Source of the DNA: Thunnus maccoyii
Lineage: Eukaryota > Chordata > Actinopteri > Scombriformes > Scombridae
Direction: 5' to 3'
DNA: 64,000 nt
Assembly (NCBI RefSeq): GCF_910596095.1
Contig: NC_056544.1
Span: forward strand, 12,571,155 to 12,635,154
Shown: positions 12,010-23,972 of the stretch, piece by piece
Position numbering within the stretch: the stretch's first letter is position 1
Layout of the letters: every line of letters starts with the position of its first letter
Notes under the pieces: generated by a model
Told to the model about the DNA's origin: nothing
Databases searched by the model: none
The model's input: only the letters and a program-made list of their open reading frames with translations
Program-made: the position numbers and the translations under genes

Positions 12010-15000
12010 AGTGATCTTTTATTATTTTGTTGTCCATAAAAAGGTCAAGATTCAGTCCCATGTATTAATTTCATTACATCATATTCTCAGTTCAAAAAAA
12101 GCAACATAAAATTACAAATCATAATACAAAGAATAGAATAGGTAAGTACAGTAACCATATAAACAGCCCACTAATATTGTGTAGCCCCCCACCCACCCAC
12201 CCACTCAACACTGCCCCGCTCAAACTCTAGCACAAAACTCATAACAATACATCAGTTAGTATCAGCAATAAAAAAATTCAAATATACGTCCCGTTTTTTT
12301 TTTTGTTTTTTTTAAAAGCGCTTCAATGTTCCAATGCCATGACTTCAGCTTTACCCTCACATAGAATACATAATAGAGATAACGTCCCACCCCATCACTT
12401 GCTCTGCAAAACACAATAGACATGCATACAGTTTTCAATGTTCAATCCCCCCACCCCCATCGATAAACATTCAGGGCCAGAGGATACAATATACCATAGT
12501 GGTGCATCAATAAAACAGCAAGTTTACGCCCCGTTTCTTTAACCAAACCCCATGAGAGGTGGATCCAGTGGTTTCCCTGATAACACGACCTGTCCAGGAA
12601 AAAAAAAAACTGAGGCCTTCATCTGTTTTCAGAGAGAGGCGATAATTCTCTCTAATTCTTTTGACAGCTCAGATCCCTGGTTCAAGATGGTAACAAATTT
12701 CCATTATTTAAATATCCGAGACACAAAGCACAGGATGAGAATGGAGAGATTCCCTGTTTGAAACGATGACAGGAAGCGAGTGGTGTCGGGTAACATTCCC
12801 ACCGCTTACTAAGACCCACTTGTACTCCCAAAAATGGAGTAATCAGACCAGTGCTAGTTCAGTACATGTTCCCTTTAACAAAACGCAGCTACTATCACTG
12901 AACCTGATGGGTCTCCTGTGCAGCAGACACTTTGTGTAGATCTGAATGAACTGGACGAGATCGCAAGGTGATGTGGTGCTAGCCTGCAACCATAAAACCA
13001 GTTTGTGTACTTTTTCCTAGGTCTACACACAGTTCCTCTTAGTACTGTTTCAGAACGGGATGCTAATATCCTTAATGCTGGCCTGTTGAAGACAGTCAAT
13101 AATAATGAAGACACACAAACTTACATTTTATACCCTTATTACACTTTGGATGCTTTGTACAATAGTGCTGAACTTAAGACCTGCTTTTGTCATGCTTGAT
13201 CTGATATATATAAATGTGTAAATATACTGTGTTCTACAGTACATGTGTTATGTGTGTATGTATGTGTATGTTGTGTTTCAAAGTGTGTGTGTGTGTGTGT
13301 ATGTGTGTGATGATGTGCAAAAGGTGTGTGTGGTGGAACCTGCACCACACCAACAGTGAGAGGCTCAAATATGGCTTGTGTCAGACATAAAGCGTGCTGC
13401 CACCCATAAGAGAGCTCCCGTACATTAGGGCCACAGAGGTTAAACAGAGCTAGTAGGCATGATGTCCCGTCCTGGCACCCCGTCTAGATCACATTGTTAG
13501 TCATGGTTCTGAAACAAATGATCCATGGCCCTACACTACGACTAACACATTCTGACTAATTACATCGAGACATTTAAAAAAAAAAAAAAAAAAAAATGTG
13601 CTGAGGGTGAATATGAACAGGAGGCTGTCTAACCTGGGTGATGAGTGCTACTGGAACAAGACTTGGAAAACAAACTGTGCTACAAGACTAGAAGTTTATC
13701 AGCATTACAGAGAAAAGATTCTGATGAAGCACGATTATTCTGAACAAAATGGACATAATCCTCATCTGTTTGGTGAAACTGAGCCGCTCCCTTTTCTTTA
13801 AAAGACTCCAAATCCAACGAAAGCATCAAGCTCCCCATGGGTCTGTTCACCAGAAGAGACTACAACATATTCACAGATCTCAAACTGCACTTCACACTTA
13901 ATCTGACTTATTCCTGCTGTTACCAGGCAAGTACAAGTCCAACCCTTTAACATTAAACAACAGCAAATACTTAAGAACTACCGCCTTCTGCTTAGAACCA
14001 AACAATCTGACATGAAAACGACTCAACAATCCTGCACTTCTGCAATTGATTAATGCCTAAAAATATCCACATAAACAGAGATATCCTCAGTGTGGCTCCC
14101 AAGAACCTGTTTCCATTTCAGCCACACTAAATGTTCCAGCCATCTCTGTTGGACTGAGTGGGGAAAAAAAACAATACAAGGAAATCAAAGTCATTCCTCG
14201 TAAGTTGCTGCTGCAATTCTGTGAACAGTAAAAAGGCAAAAAGTTACAGCACAGCCAGGGGGGGAAAAAAGTGGAAGCTGGCCATCCTGTGATCTTTTCA
14301 GATTCAAAAATGAGGGAAAGTGGGAGACACCCAACAGCCATATGAGCTACAACAGTATTCCAGACTAGTCTTCGCATATCCACTTTAACTGACACCAAAG
14401 GAAAGGAAATGGACCTCCAAACCACACAGAGGGTAGTTTAGTGTTAGCTGGACAACAACTTGGGAAATCCCCTGGCAGTCAGATGGATGTCCATTAACAG
14501 GTAAACAGGTAGTGGAGGGGGAGGGGGGGGGATCACAAGTTTGACCAGTGTTTGTCCACTGAAGAGAGTTGGTCAAACCGTGGAGGTATTCTTCATACAT
14601 ACACACGCAAAAAAAAACAAAAAAAACAAACAAAAAACCATCAATATTGATAAGTCTCTATAAGCCTCCTTAGTTTGCAGCTGTCCAAGTCATCAGGATG
14701 TCCTTCATTTCTTTCAGCACTGCCTCGCTCATACACTCACTCACTCACACACACACAAACAAACATGTGCACACGTTATTAAGGTGTCACAGGTCCATGG
14801 AGATATGAATATACACTCACCACTTTCATCCATAACCGCACACATTCATCAACAAGTCACACTTAGACATGACACCTGTGTGCCTTTTTTTTTTTGTTTG
14901 TTTGTTTTTTTTTTTTACACAAAGCACATTCTTGTTACTTTTTAATACACACGTACACACAAACCGCATCAGTGAAGTCGTTTCATGTCGGTTCTTGGTT

Positions 15001-15262
15001 GTAGCGTTTCACCACACTCCACCGTACAGATGGATATAGATAATGATATATTAAAAACTGTTCTCAGCTTTAAAACAGGACATTATTTGAAAAGTAACGT
15101 AAAAGGTGTGCTGTTCCAAAGACACACAGATGTGACATGTGACCTTTTTAGGTCTAGTTCTCACTCACACTTCACAAACATGCCAACACCCTCTTTCTCA
15201 CACACACACATGCACACACGCGATCTCATTTGTACAAACACAGAGAGGCCGTTGTTTGTTTC
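12010..15262 (-). other. Probable long 3' UTR of abhd17a
   Basis: About 3.2 kb separate the stop codon from the candidate poly(A) signal. The stretch holds no plausible exon on either strand. It contains GT/CA runs, an A run at 13575-13596 and CA-rich DNA at 14740-15250. The extent is inferred and would be settled by RNA-seq. Confidence 0.4.
12018..12023 (-). terminator. Candidate poly(A) signal of abhd17a
   Basis: TTTATT on the + strand gives AATAAA on the coding strand, about 3.2 kb past the abhd17a stop. It is the candidate I judge most plausible before the convergent GRAMD2-like 3' end, but other AATAAA-like sites closer to the stop cannot be excluded. Confidence 0.4.
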
Positions 15263-18200
15263 TCAGGCATGCTGTGCAGCCAGGTCCTGGTTGATGAAGC
15301 GCCGTAGCCTCTCCAGGTACTGACTGTAAAGCTCAATATCGTTGTGACCAGCTCCCTCCACCCAGAGGGGCTCCACAGCCTTGGGACAGCGTTCGAACAG
15401 GGCGAGGCCATGAGAGAAGTCGATCACCTCGTCCTCTGTACCGTGGATGATCAGCACCGGAGACGGGATCTTTGACACCTTCTCTATGCTGGGAAACAAA
15501 TGATGGAAGCAATTAGTGAACCAGGAAAGATTTGATAAAATTCAGTTCTCTCATTGGCTGCAGCTCTGGTTGTTACACAGCTGGCCAGTAAACACACAAG
15601 CAGATGTCAGGATTGAGCTATCGATCAGTATTGACCAATAATGACAAAATAATGACCATGTGTATTTTAATTACCATGTCTGAGATACATTCAAGTGATA
15701 TTCCACCAAACATCTGTCTGTGAGTATCAAACACTGTAGGCTTGATAGGCAGCTGTAAACGATTTGTGGTTTCCTCAACTGGGAGACCATTTATAGATAA
15801 AAGAACCAGATGTGAAAGAATGTTTAAGCCAATCCAGTGAATTAAAAACCTGACGATTCAAGTTGCGTCATCACATTGCAGCAAAGATCCTGTAAACTGC
15901 TGTACTGTCGTAAAGTAGTCCTGCTCATTGATTTCCAATGTTGCTCACGGTGGTCTAACATAGCCTTTTTTTTTTAACCCTTTGAATCCATATGGTGTTT
16001 TTGCAGGTTTCTAACTTTGTGCATTTATAGACTTACAGCATAGTCACTAAATGTGTCATTCAAACAAGTCATATTTTGTTTTGGGGTTTTTTCTCAGGCT
16101 ATTTACAGCTGCCATCACTTTGCATGTGAGTCCAAGTATACATGCTCTAGGGGACTTTTAATGGGGGACATTCTGAGCCTTGGTAATGTCAAAAAAATGT
16201 ATCAATAATGCCAAAACAACAACACACCAATTTCATATCACTCATGTTTATCTGATTGTAATTATTCTATATCAGCCAGCAAGACATGAATACATTTTGT
16301 GACATAATTCTGATTGATATCATGTATTATTGTATTATTGATATCAATATGATGTTCTTGGAAAATAAGTCTTTTTTTGTTTACATTATGGCCAATCTGT
16401 TCCATGGAGTTACATGCTGGATTTGTTTCTCAACACTTCAGTTTACACCCACGCATGGATGCATCAGTAACAAGATAAACTGGGTTACTTAACTGGAGAA
16501 AATGTCATAAATTTGATGATCATGAATCTTTTTTATACGATTTCATTTCTTGCTTATCCTTAACAGATCACTGTCATCTTTTTAAAGAGTCGGTTCCTCT
16601 GATTTTTACAGTCTGTATGATGTTTGTGCAGTAAAGGTATAATAAATATTTCATATTAAAACGTTGACTTTGAGCGGAACATCACTTAAAACTTACAAAA
16701 AGTTCCATGTCTCAAGGAGAAAACTTACTTAGGGAAGGCATCAAAGCAGTATGTTTTCTTGGTGTCCGGGAAAGCCACTCTCATGCCAGAAGTGAGAGGA
16801 GAGTGCAGGACCACAGCAGCGCACTCAAACCGTGATGCCAAGTCCACTGTGGGGACTGTGCCGATGCTCTGTCCGTAAAGGATGATATTCTCGGGGCTGA
16901 TGCCGTACCTGAGACACACACACACACACACACACATCAAGATTTTTAAAAAATGAACAGGAACCGCTTTAATTATGCAAGTGTGTGAAGTGCAAAAGGA
17001 ACTTCACTTATGGCAGCATATGAGTGTGTAAATTTCCATATCCTGATTAACATGGTTCAGTTAGCTTGCCAGTCTATCACAAAGGAACAACTGCCCATGT
17101 TTCATAGTTAGTAATGCACACAGTTTGAAAGAGAAAGTGATAAGCAAATAGAGTATGATGGGCTAATATGATGATTGCCAAGAAATATCAAGTCAATAAT
17201 AAATATTGTCAGCCATATTAATATATATTTTTGAAAGCAATACAGTAAATTACCCTTCCTATTTACTTTTCCAATTTTCCACTTTCAATACAGAATTAGC
17301 AACAGTGAGAGTTAACTAATCATTTTTGTTTTCAACCAGCAAACTCATAACATAATTGTTATGAATTTGCTGGTTGAAAACAAAAATGATTAGTTTAGAG
17401 TATTATGAGTATAAAAAGTGTAACTGGAAATCCACATAGAAAGCAAGACATGAGTAGCAAATAAGCGCGTTCTGTCTGTTCGATCCACACCGACTCCAAT
17501 CTGCGTTTGGACGTCTCTGCCCACAGAGGCAGCTGTCTGTGAACAGCAGCTCTTGAGGAGCTGAGAGGACAGCAGCCAGACAAACTCTCTTCTCCAGGCT
17601 GAATAACAGCAGAAATTTATGGAACCATAATAGTTTTCATGTTGGCTCTACAAGAAAAAAAAAAATTGACAGTGTTTATATTTATTGATTCAATGATTTT
17701 ATCTGCCTGTAGTGAAACAGGCAAGGTTATAGGCAGACTTGATCAATCAATCTGAATCACACATTCAGTGTGGATTGATACATTTGATAAAATGGAAGCG
17801 TATCTGTTCCGTGAGACATGCAAGTCACGGACTTCAAAAACGCTTCTAAAAACGCTTTCTATGTGGATTGGCCGTAAGACTAACAACAGGCTCATTAACT
17901 ATACTGGCAGCAGACAAACAAGAGGAATAGTTCTCAGAATTTTAGATGGTACAGCTTCAGGGAGAGCACAGCATGTGACAGCCAATCAACAGCCTGTTTG
18001 ATAAAGAGCCATTGTTTAGCTTTGATTTGACTGGCTAATGGTCAGAGAGAGTACTGTCGTCAGCAGGGATGTTTGTATAACACTGAGTCAACCAAATGTT
18101 ATTTTCATAAAAAAAGTTATTGGCCAGTGATGTAAGTGACTCTTTCTGATTTAATATCTACCAAAGACACTTTTACTGGCATTTGGTGCTTGTTGGCTGT

Positions 18201-19251
18201 TAAATTCAGATCCTGCGTGGATGGGAATGGACAGTTTGTGCCTGCTTACCGAGAGCGCAAGGCATGCCAAGCAGCATCAATGTCAGCGTAAAGGTTCTTC
18301 TCAGACGGCTTGCCAGTGCTAACACCGTAGCCTGAGTAATCGTAAGAGAAGATGTTGCAGTTGATGCGTGTCCCTAAGCCGATGTAGAAGCTGCTCATCT
18401 GGCCCAGGTCTACTGCATTACCATGGGAAAACAACACTGTGAACCTGAGAGACAAAGGAGGAAGGAGGAAGAAAGAAGAAGGAAGTTAGGCTGCAGGCTG
18501 ACGCTAAGCAGAGACACTGCTGAACTGGGAAGCCCCATGTGGATGGAAAAACATGAGATATAATTGTATGACTGAGAAAAATATGTTCGCTTCATAAATT
18601 TGCTTTGAAAAGTGTTGTAAACAAACTACTTCCCATTTGAAGAACAAGAACACAGACATACAAGGATGTGATCTATGTGTACAGGCACATGGATCACATG
18701 TGTACAGGCACATGGATCACACCCTGCGTCAAGGTGCTCAGTGGGTGGCGTGTGACTCACCTGGCATTGGGGGCACAGCGAATGTACATGCATCCAACCC
18801 TGTTCCCTCGGTTAGACCTTGTCAGGAAAACATCAGTCACATCCAGCTCTCTCTGCGAATACTGGAACTCTGCTCTCTCTGTGAGATGCAGCTTCCACCT
18901 GCCCTCGCTTACACTGCTGCTGCCACTGCTGCCGCCGCCGCCGCCGCCACCTCCTCCTCCACCACCGCCGCCACCGCCGCCTCCACCACCACCACCACCT
19001 CCGCCTCCGCCTCCTCTGTCACCTCCACTACCAGCACCCAGCCGGGAACGCAGTCCTGGAGCTCCAAGAGAAGGCAGGGCAGCCCCTGAGCCGGACCCAG
19101 ATGCAGCTCCAGCTCCAGAACCTGGATCTGGGTCAGGGAGAAGGGCATAGGTGGGCTCTGGAGGGAGGAAAGCCAGTTTGGCTGCAATGCGGCTAGGGCA
19201 AGGGGGGCAGCAGAACAGGCAGCATAGCTCTCGTATGGACAGACCGTTCAT
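15263..19251 (-). CDS. abhd17a: ABHD17A, alpha/beta-hydrolase protein depalmitoylase, 4 coding exons
   Basis: Coding exons in transcript order are 19251-18761, 18444-18250, 16908-16729 and 15488-15263. They give 363 residues ending in TGA. The N-terminus [19 protein letters not shown] holds the cysteine cluster that is palmitoylated to anchor ABHD17 proteins to membranes. The hydrolase core shows the oxyanion region [20 protein letters not shown] (169-188), the nucleophile elbow GQSIGT with Ser243, acid Asp308 in GTEDEVIDF, and His337 in GAGHND. The family removes palmitate from N-Ras and PSD-95 at the plasma membrane. Segments such as [20 protein letters not shown] and [18 protein letters not shown] fit paralogue A better than B or C. 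The protein is 53 residues longer than human ABHD17A (310), mainly from a low-complexity insert (about 36-125) with 28 consecutive glycines at 80-107. The start is fixed by the acceptor CTACCAG just before AAG-ATG. Confidence 0.95.
16912..16935. repeat. (CA)n microsatellite against the exon 3 acceptor of abhd17a
   Basis: The CA run on the + strand (TG on the coding strand) starts immediately upstream, in transcript sense, of the acceptor that opens the exon at 16908. Confidence 0.9.
17314..17395. repeat. Near-perfect hairpin palindrome in intron 2 of abhd17a
   Basis: The left arm 17314-17351 and right arm 17358-17395 are 38 nt each and are reverse complements with one mismatch. They are separated by the 6-nt loop ATAATT. 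The arms carry the sequence tttgttttcaaccagcaaa. No transposon ends or coding content are visible. Confidence 0.95.
18675..18720. repeat. Two perfect 23-bp tandem copies in intron 1 of abhd17a
   Basis: The unit starting atgtgtacaggcacatgg occurs twice back to back (18675-18697 and 18698-18720), about 35 bp from the exon 1 donor. Confidence 0.9.
18931..19014 (-). repeat. abhd17a: Trinucleotide tract coding 28 glycines in abhd17a
   Basis: Twenty-eight consecutive in-frame codons on the - strand are GGC, GGT or GGA in mixed order, so the glycine run is pure but the DNA is not a simple repeat. On the + strand it reads as a spurious poly-proline frame. Confidence 0.95.
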
Positions 19252-20988
19252 CTTCTGGTAGAAAAAAACAAAACAAAAACAGATGGTATAATTAGATGGC
19301 AGAAAAACAGAATAAGAACAGCATGCAAGAAGCAAAGACTTTCATCTCACCTCTACAGTGCTTCCCTGGCTTGTTGGGCGACATTTCACAACCTCTTGAC
19401 TTTGTACTGAAATTCTTTGAGAAATTTACAGTCTAGCACAAAGGTAAGAGGTTGTGATATGTAGCACAACAAGCTATCAAAGCCCTGTAAACAGAACCAC
19501 GTTCCTACGCATGTGCAGTGGCATCTGCCATACAAGGAGACTCTCCTAAGACTGAAAATTTGATTGCTGTTATTATTCATTGGAAACGTTTTCAAACAAA
19601 CTACCGTAACCGTAGCCTTCGTGGCGAGGCAATATATCACCCAGTGCAATGGCGTGGCTCATAATTTTTGGACAACAACAGAGGAATACGATATATCAGA
19701 CTTTGGATACACACACAAATAGGATCAGTTTGTTGTTTGTTTGGCTCTGCACATGAGATTTGTTGACAATAAGAAAAATGTAGAAAAACAACAGCCTTAT
19801 CCTTTAAGCTTCAGGGAAAACAAGCAGTGGTACTACATCACACAGCAAAGGCCACATATTTAATGAATGAGGCAGATGTTTAAACTGTCATCTTGTACCT
19901 GCATTGACAACAAGATGAGTCGCTACAAGCTTTGCGGGTTCAGCTCAGCAGGTGACTGATAGATTGATTCCATCTGAGATTTGCTTCGCAGTAATTAATC
20001 AGAGGAGTATGTTGTAAAGTCAGGAGTTTTTACAAGTTTGGAAAAGTAGAGATAAACAGCAATTTCCTGGGGGAAATCCTTCACAGATGTCCTGCTATGA
20101 ATGTACCTGGATTCTGAAGTCCTTGGGTCCTCAAATGAACTGGCACACAATGGTGCCAAGGTCCTCTGGTCTAGTCACTGAGCCAGTTGGATCTTGATAA
20201 AGAAGAAATGTGATTTTAATGTGAACACACATTAAAATGACAGCATGAGGCAACATACTGTAAATGGCAACATACGGTCACAGAGGCATGAGCACCTGTT
20301 GGTCTGTTCTTTTAGTTCGGCTCTTTCTAAAACTGCTATGTACTGACATGAAGTGACAAATAATGAATATAAAAAAAGGGACCCAAGCTACCATTCAGTA
20401 AAAGTGGTATTTGGAGCTGTGCAAAATTACACTGACACTGGCAAAAAGATCAACAGAAACCTGACATCACAGTTATGAGGAAGAGATAATTTGATTCAAA
20501 GATAACACAACACGGTTTGATTTCAAGGGTTTGAAACATTATTTGTAATTGTCATAATTTTACAGCTCTTGTAACCAACATACATGTAATAAGACAAAAA
20601 GTTATATAGATTTAGACATATACAAAGGTTGCTAAAATATCACTCCTTTAATAAAGTGATAAAGATGCACTGACGTGATCAGAGACATTAGTGACTAATT
20701 CAATTAAAACACCCCCTCAGCACAGACAGCGACAGGAGAGACTGACATGCTAACAAGGCTTCATGGTTATCAACGATGCTAACCTCTACGTTAGCCAGTG
20801 TCGTTAAATAGCAGTTTTTACACATAGTATACCGAGTCAAAGAGATAAGCAACATATCACTTCTGTAAGTGAACACCAGTCGCTGTGCAGGTTGATCCCA
20901 GCAAACAGTATAAATATCATCACTTATCGTTAGCAAAGCAACCAGCTATCGGCTCGCTAGCTCGCTAGCCTCAAAGCTAGCTACTTAC

Positions 20989-21160
20989 CGATTCACAGTA
21001 TGTTGGCAGACAGGCTGGTGTGCCCCTATATGTACACAGAAGCAGCACAAGACTTCGAAAATCTTCTTTGTGTCTTGACATGGATGGTTTTCCTCAACTG
21101 TACTGACAGCTGTTGGTGGCTAGCAAGCTGAAATTTATGGCTACCAGATTTTTTTTCTAC
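20989..21160 (-). other. abhd17a: Probable non-coding first exon of abhd17a
   Basis: A strong donor (coding strand GTAAGTAG, 20988-20981) closes a segment just downstream of ETS/CRE-like promoter motifs. The upstream limit is approximate. A further small untranslated exon is possible: another donor-like site lies at about 19350 (coding strand GTGAGATGAA), before the acceptor at 19255. Confidence 0.5.
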
Positions 21161-21164
21161 TACT

Positions 21165-21200
21165 GTCCGATTAAATCCGGAAGTGACGTAAGAACGTAGT
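21165..21200 (-). promoter_or_regulatory. Probable abhd17a promoter with ETS and CRE-like motifs
   Basis: CCGGAAGTGACGTAA at 21177-21191 combines an ETS/GABP core (CCGGAAGT) with a CRE-like TGACGTAA. This pairing is typical of TATA-less housekeeping promoters. It lies just upstream of the inferred non-coding exon. Confidence 0.5.
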
Positions 21201-21529
21201 CCTCTCTCAAAACTTTATTGCATTGTGCCAGGCTGTAATTTATGATCATCATTACATTTATATGATTACAAAGATAGTGGGGTTGTTTATCTATACACAG
21301 TTATAAACTGAGTTAAACAATTTAAGTGTTTGTGCCTCATAGGTTTTTTACTCCCTTGATGAAGTTCAGCCTCACAGGGATTTTTGTAACCATAAATAAT
21401 AGTATCAGTAGCTAAAATAGGATTTTCTGGTAAATGTTTAATATATAAATTAATTTGCTTAGATTGGATTCATCCATGGACAGTACACATTATATTAACG
21501 TAGATCTCATAATCTTCTTGCACATCTGT

Positions 21530-21775
21530 GATTTTAGATCTAATTTGGCCAGTTACACTAATGCAACTTGCACTATTATTATGAATATTATTATTATTAT
21601 TATTAATTGCACACTGCAGCTCTTCTCACTTAGAATATATTTTAAATATGTTTTATTATAAATTTCTTTTTCATATTATTAATTTTGTGTATATTTTCTC
21701 TGTTATGCACCACAACACCGAGGCAAATTCCTTGCATGTGCAAACCTACTTGGCAATAAACCTAATTCTTATTCT
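21530..21775 (+). mobile_element. LINE 3' tail (L2/CR1-like)
   Basis: The stretch ends with the typical fish LINE terminator text caaattccttgcatgtg...aaacctacttggcaataaacc, followed by a degenerate attctt tail. No reverse-transcriptase frame remains. Confidence 0.5.
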
Positions 21776-21789
21776 GTCATAAAAGAGTA

Positions 21790-22800
21790 CACAAACAACA
21801 CACTTGTCCAAATATTCACAACAGCAAGATTTAAAAAGAAAGAAAAAGAAAAGAAAAAAGGACAGATTCAATCCAACCTGGGACGTGGACACCCAAAGAT
21901 AGAAGATAAATTAAACAAAACAACGAAGGGTTACACGTTTTATAATCATTTTGAGCATGTTTTTCAATAGGGCTAAATTCTATGTAAGATATAACTCTAT
22001 AATATATCACAGGCCAAACTAAAGTAGCAATACAGCAATAAAAATAGTCCTTCTCAGAAAGATTATACTATTTGATTATTAATATTGATATATTACTATT
22101 ATTACTGTGAAAACGACATTTTAATATAGCTGGTCCATTAGCCGGTTCATTTTTCAACTACTTTGTATACTGTTGAGTATAGGCTACTATACAATATGTG
22201 TCATAATTTTTAAACTGCTCATATGTTTAGTATGTAAAACCATATATGACTTTAACTGCGATATAGTGGAGTCAAAGGTAAGAACGTATAATATGTCCCT
22301 CTGAGATCTAGTGAAGTATGAAGTATTGCATAAAGTGGACATACACAAGTAAGGTGCATTTACTTCAAAACTGTACTGTATATGAGTGCAGTATATGAGT
22401 AAATGCATTTACTTCACACTAGCCTACTGTCCACAATGTTTTCATATTTAAACATGACACAAATGAGTAGGCTATATTTGCAAAGTATTTTAAAGTGACT
22501 CAATATTTTCAATATAACAAAGACAATATATAATAATTTTCCCAAATTAGGCCCATTCATTTATTTTTACTCTTCCTTATGTTCTGTTTTGAGACAATGA
22601 GATATTTTCTTAAGGCTATACTGTTTCATTAATAAAGTCTGATTAATCTTTTACAATATTTGTTACCATTAAATGCATCACTCTCCTATGTAGAATTATG
22701 GTTTTGTCTCTTTGATTTGGCTGCTTCATTTTTTGAAGTTTTACAAAAATGTCTTTCAGGACCCTGATTTACAATTTTACTGATCATTAAACATGTGATG
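21790..22800. other. Intergenic AT-rich DNA between the abhd17a and sema6b promoters
   Basis: No coding frame or RNA gene was recognised. The sequence is strongly AT-rich with an A/G-rich patch at 21835-21860. Confidence 0.5.
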
Positions 22801-22808
22801 ACTTGACA

Positions 22809-22811
<3 letters not shown>

Positions 22812-22900
<89 letters not shown>
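22812..22900. repeat. Compound (TG)n(AG)n microsatellite upstream of sema6b
   Basis: A pure TG run (22812-22841) passes directly into a pure GA run (22842-22900), about 300-400 bp before the probable sema6b leader exon. Confidence 0.97.
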
Positions 22901-22902
<2 letters not shown>

Positions 22903-23189
22903 CCTCCATTCATCATTGATCCACTGCAGGACTGTGTTTCAGGGGGTGTGAATTATGGGCCCCTGTTGTCACCGTGCCTGCTCTGCGTTAGACATTTCAC
23001 CTCGCCACTGTAAATTTAAAAAAGGGGAATTACATTTTGCTGACTACTGATTTCAAAAGCGTAGCTTGACCAAGTGCAGACAACTGGCCGGTCCCCCTCA
23101 CAGAAGACTTAATACAGTCCGACCGCAACTGCAGGATTTGGGATTTTGCAAGAGTCTGAACAAGGCTGCCGGGAAAGAAAACGTATTGT

Positions 23190-23512
23190 GGATCACAGAA
23201 AAATCCTAATAGCTTGCTGTTTGCACATTTAGACCACGGACTCTTTCTCTCAAGGGTGAAAAAAAACGCTTTGTAGTTGACTGGGCGTTTTGGACGCGCT
23301 CGGTATAAACGGTGATGCTACGGCGACGCGCAGGAGCCGTAGAGGCAAGAGACAGGTGAGGTGCGGCTGAGGAGCTGCTGTTATTTAAGAGAGGCGTTGG
23401 ATACCGAGAGCCGTGGTATCCATCACCCTTTTCTCCACAGAGAGGAAGAAGAGCGGCCGCAGAGGGCGAGTTGGCACCTGCCACAGCCTCCCCTACCTGG
23501 CCATCTGGTGCG
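23190..23512 (+). promoter_or_regulatory. sema6b: Probable sema6b promoter and non-coding leader exon
   Basis: This is a locally GC-rich block with many CpGs, in contrast to its AT-rich surroundings. It contains a TATAAA (about 23304-23309) and closes on a good donor, GTGAGTGTG from 23513. The next acceptor consistent with the gene is the one that opens the first coding exon at 35503. An ATG at about 23314 opens a 14-codon frame, which would be a uORF if transcription starts above it. The assignment is inferred from position and composition. Confidence 0.5.
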
Positions 23513-23735
23513 GTGAGTGTGCCAAATGGTGGGATTGAGAGATGGATATGTGTGAGGGAGACGGGGCGTGGATGGGATGAACAGGTATATACAGCATGTG
23601 CGTAATTTTATTAGCTGCTGCCACCAAACGCGATGCTGCATTATTACTCCTACGGGTGAGCCAATAGATGTCTGTTCTGGCATCGTCTGGACCTTTGTGG
23701 ACATGAGCTGCTCTTTGTGTCTGCTGCAAGTTTTG

Positions 23736-23757
23736 TGTGTGTGTGTGTGTGTGTGTA
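23736..23757. repeat. (TG)n microsatellite
   Basis: Simple run in the first intron of sema6b. Confidence 0.9.
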
Positions 23758-23933
23758 TTCATATCTTTGTTGCATATCGCTGCATATCATTGTTCCTTCA
23801 CATGTTGCATATGATCTCTAGTTCTTTCAGGTAGGTTTGGTTTGAAGTGATGTCTCAGCAAAAAGAGCTGACAATACTTAGACATTATAACACTGCATTG
23901 CAAGGACGAGCACGAAGCTTGATTGAAATTCTT

Positions 23934-23972
23934 ATTTAGATCACGACCCGGATCATAGGTCGTGATCTAAAT
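23934..23972. repeat. Perfect 15-bp inverted repeat
   Basis: ATTTAGATCACGACC (23934-23948) is exactly reverse-complemented at 23958-23972 across a 9-nt spacer. Confidence 0.95.

Noticed and set aside
18668..19150. Open frame on the + strand with a long poly-proline run
   Set aside because: It is the antisense shadow of the glycine tract in abhd17a exon 1. The - strand frame has family identity, splice sites and a conserved start.
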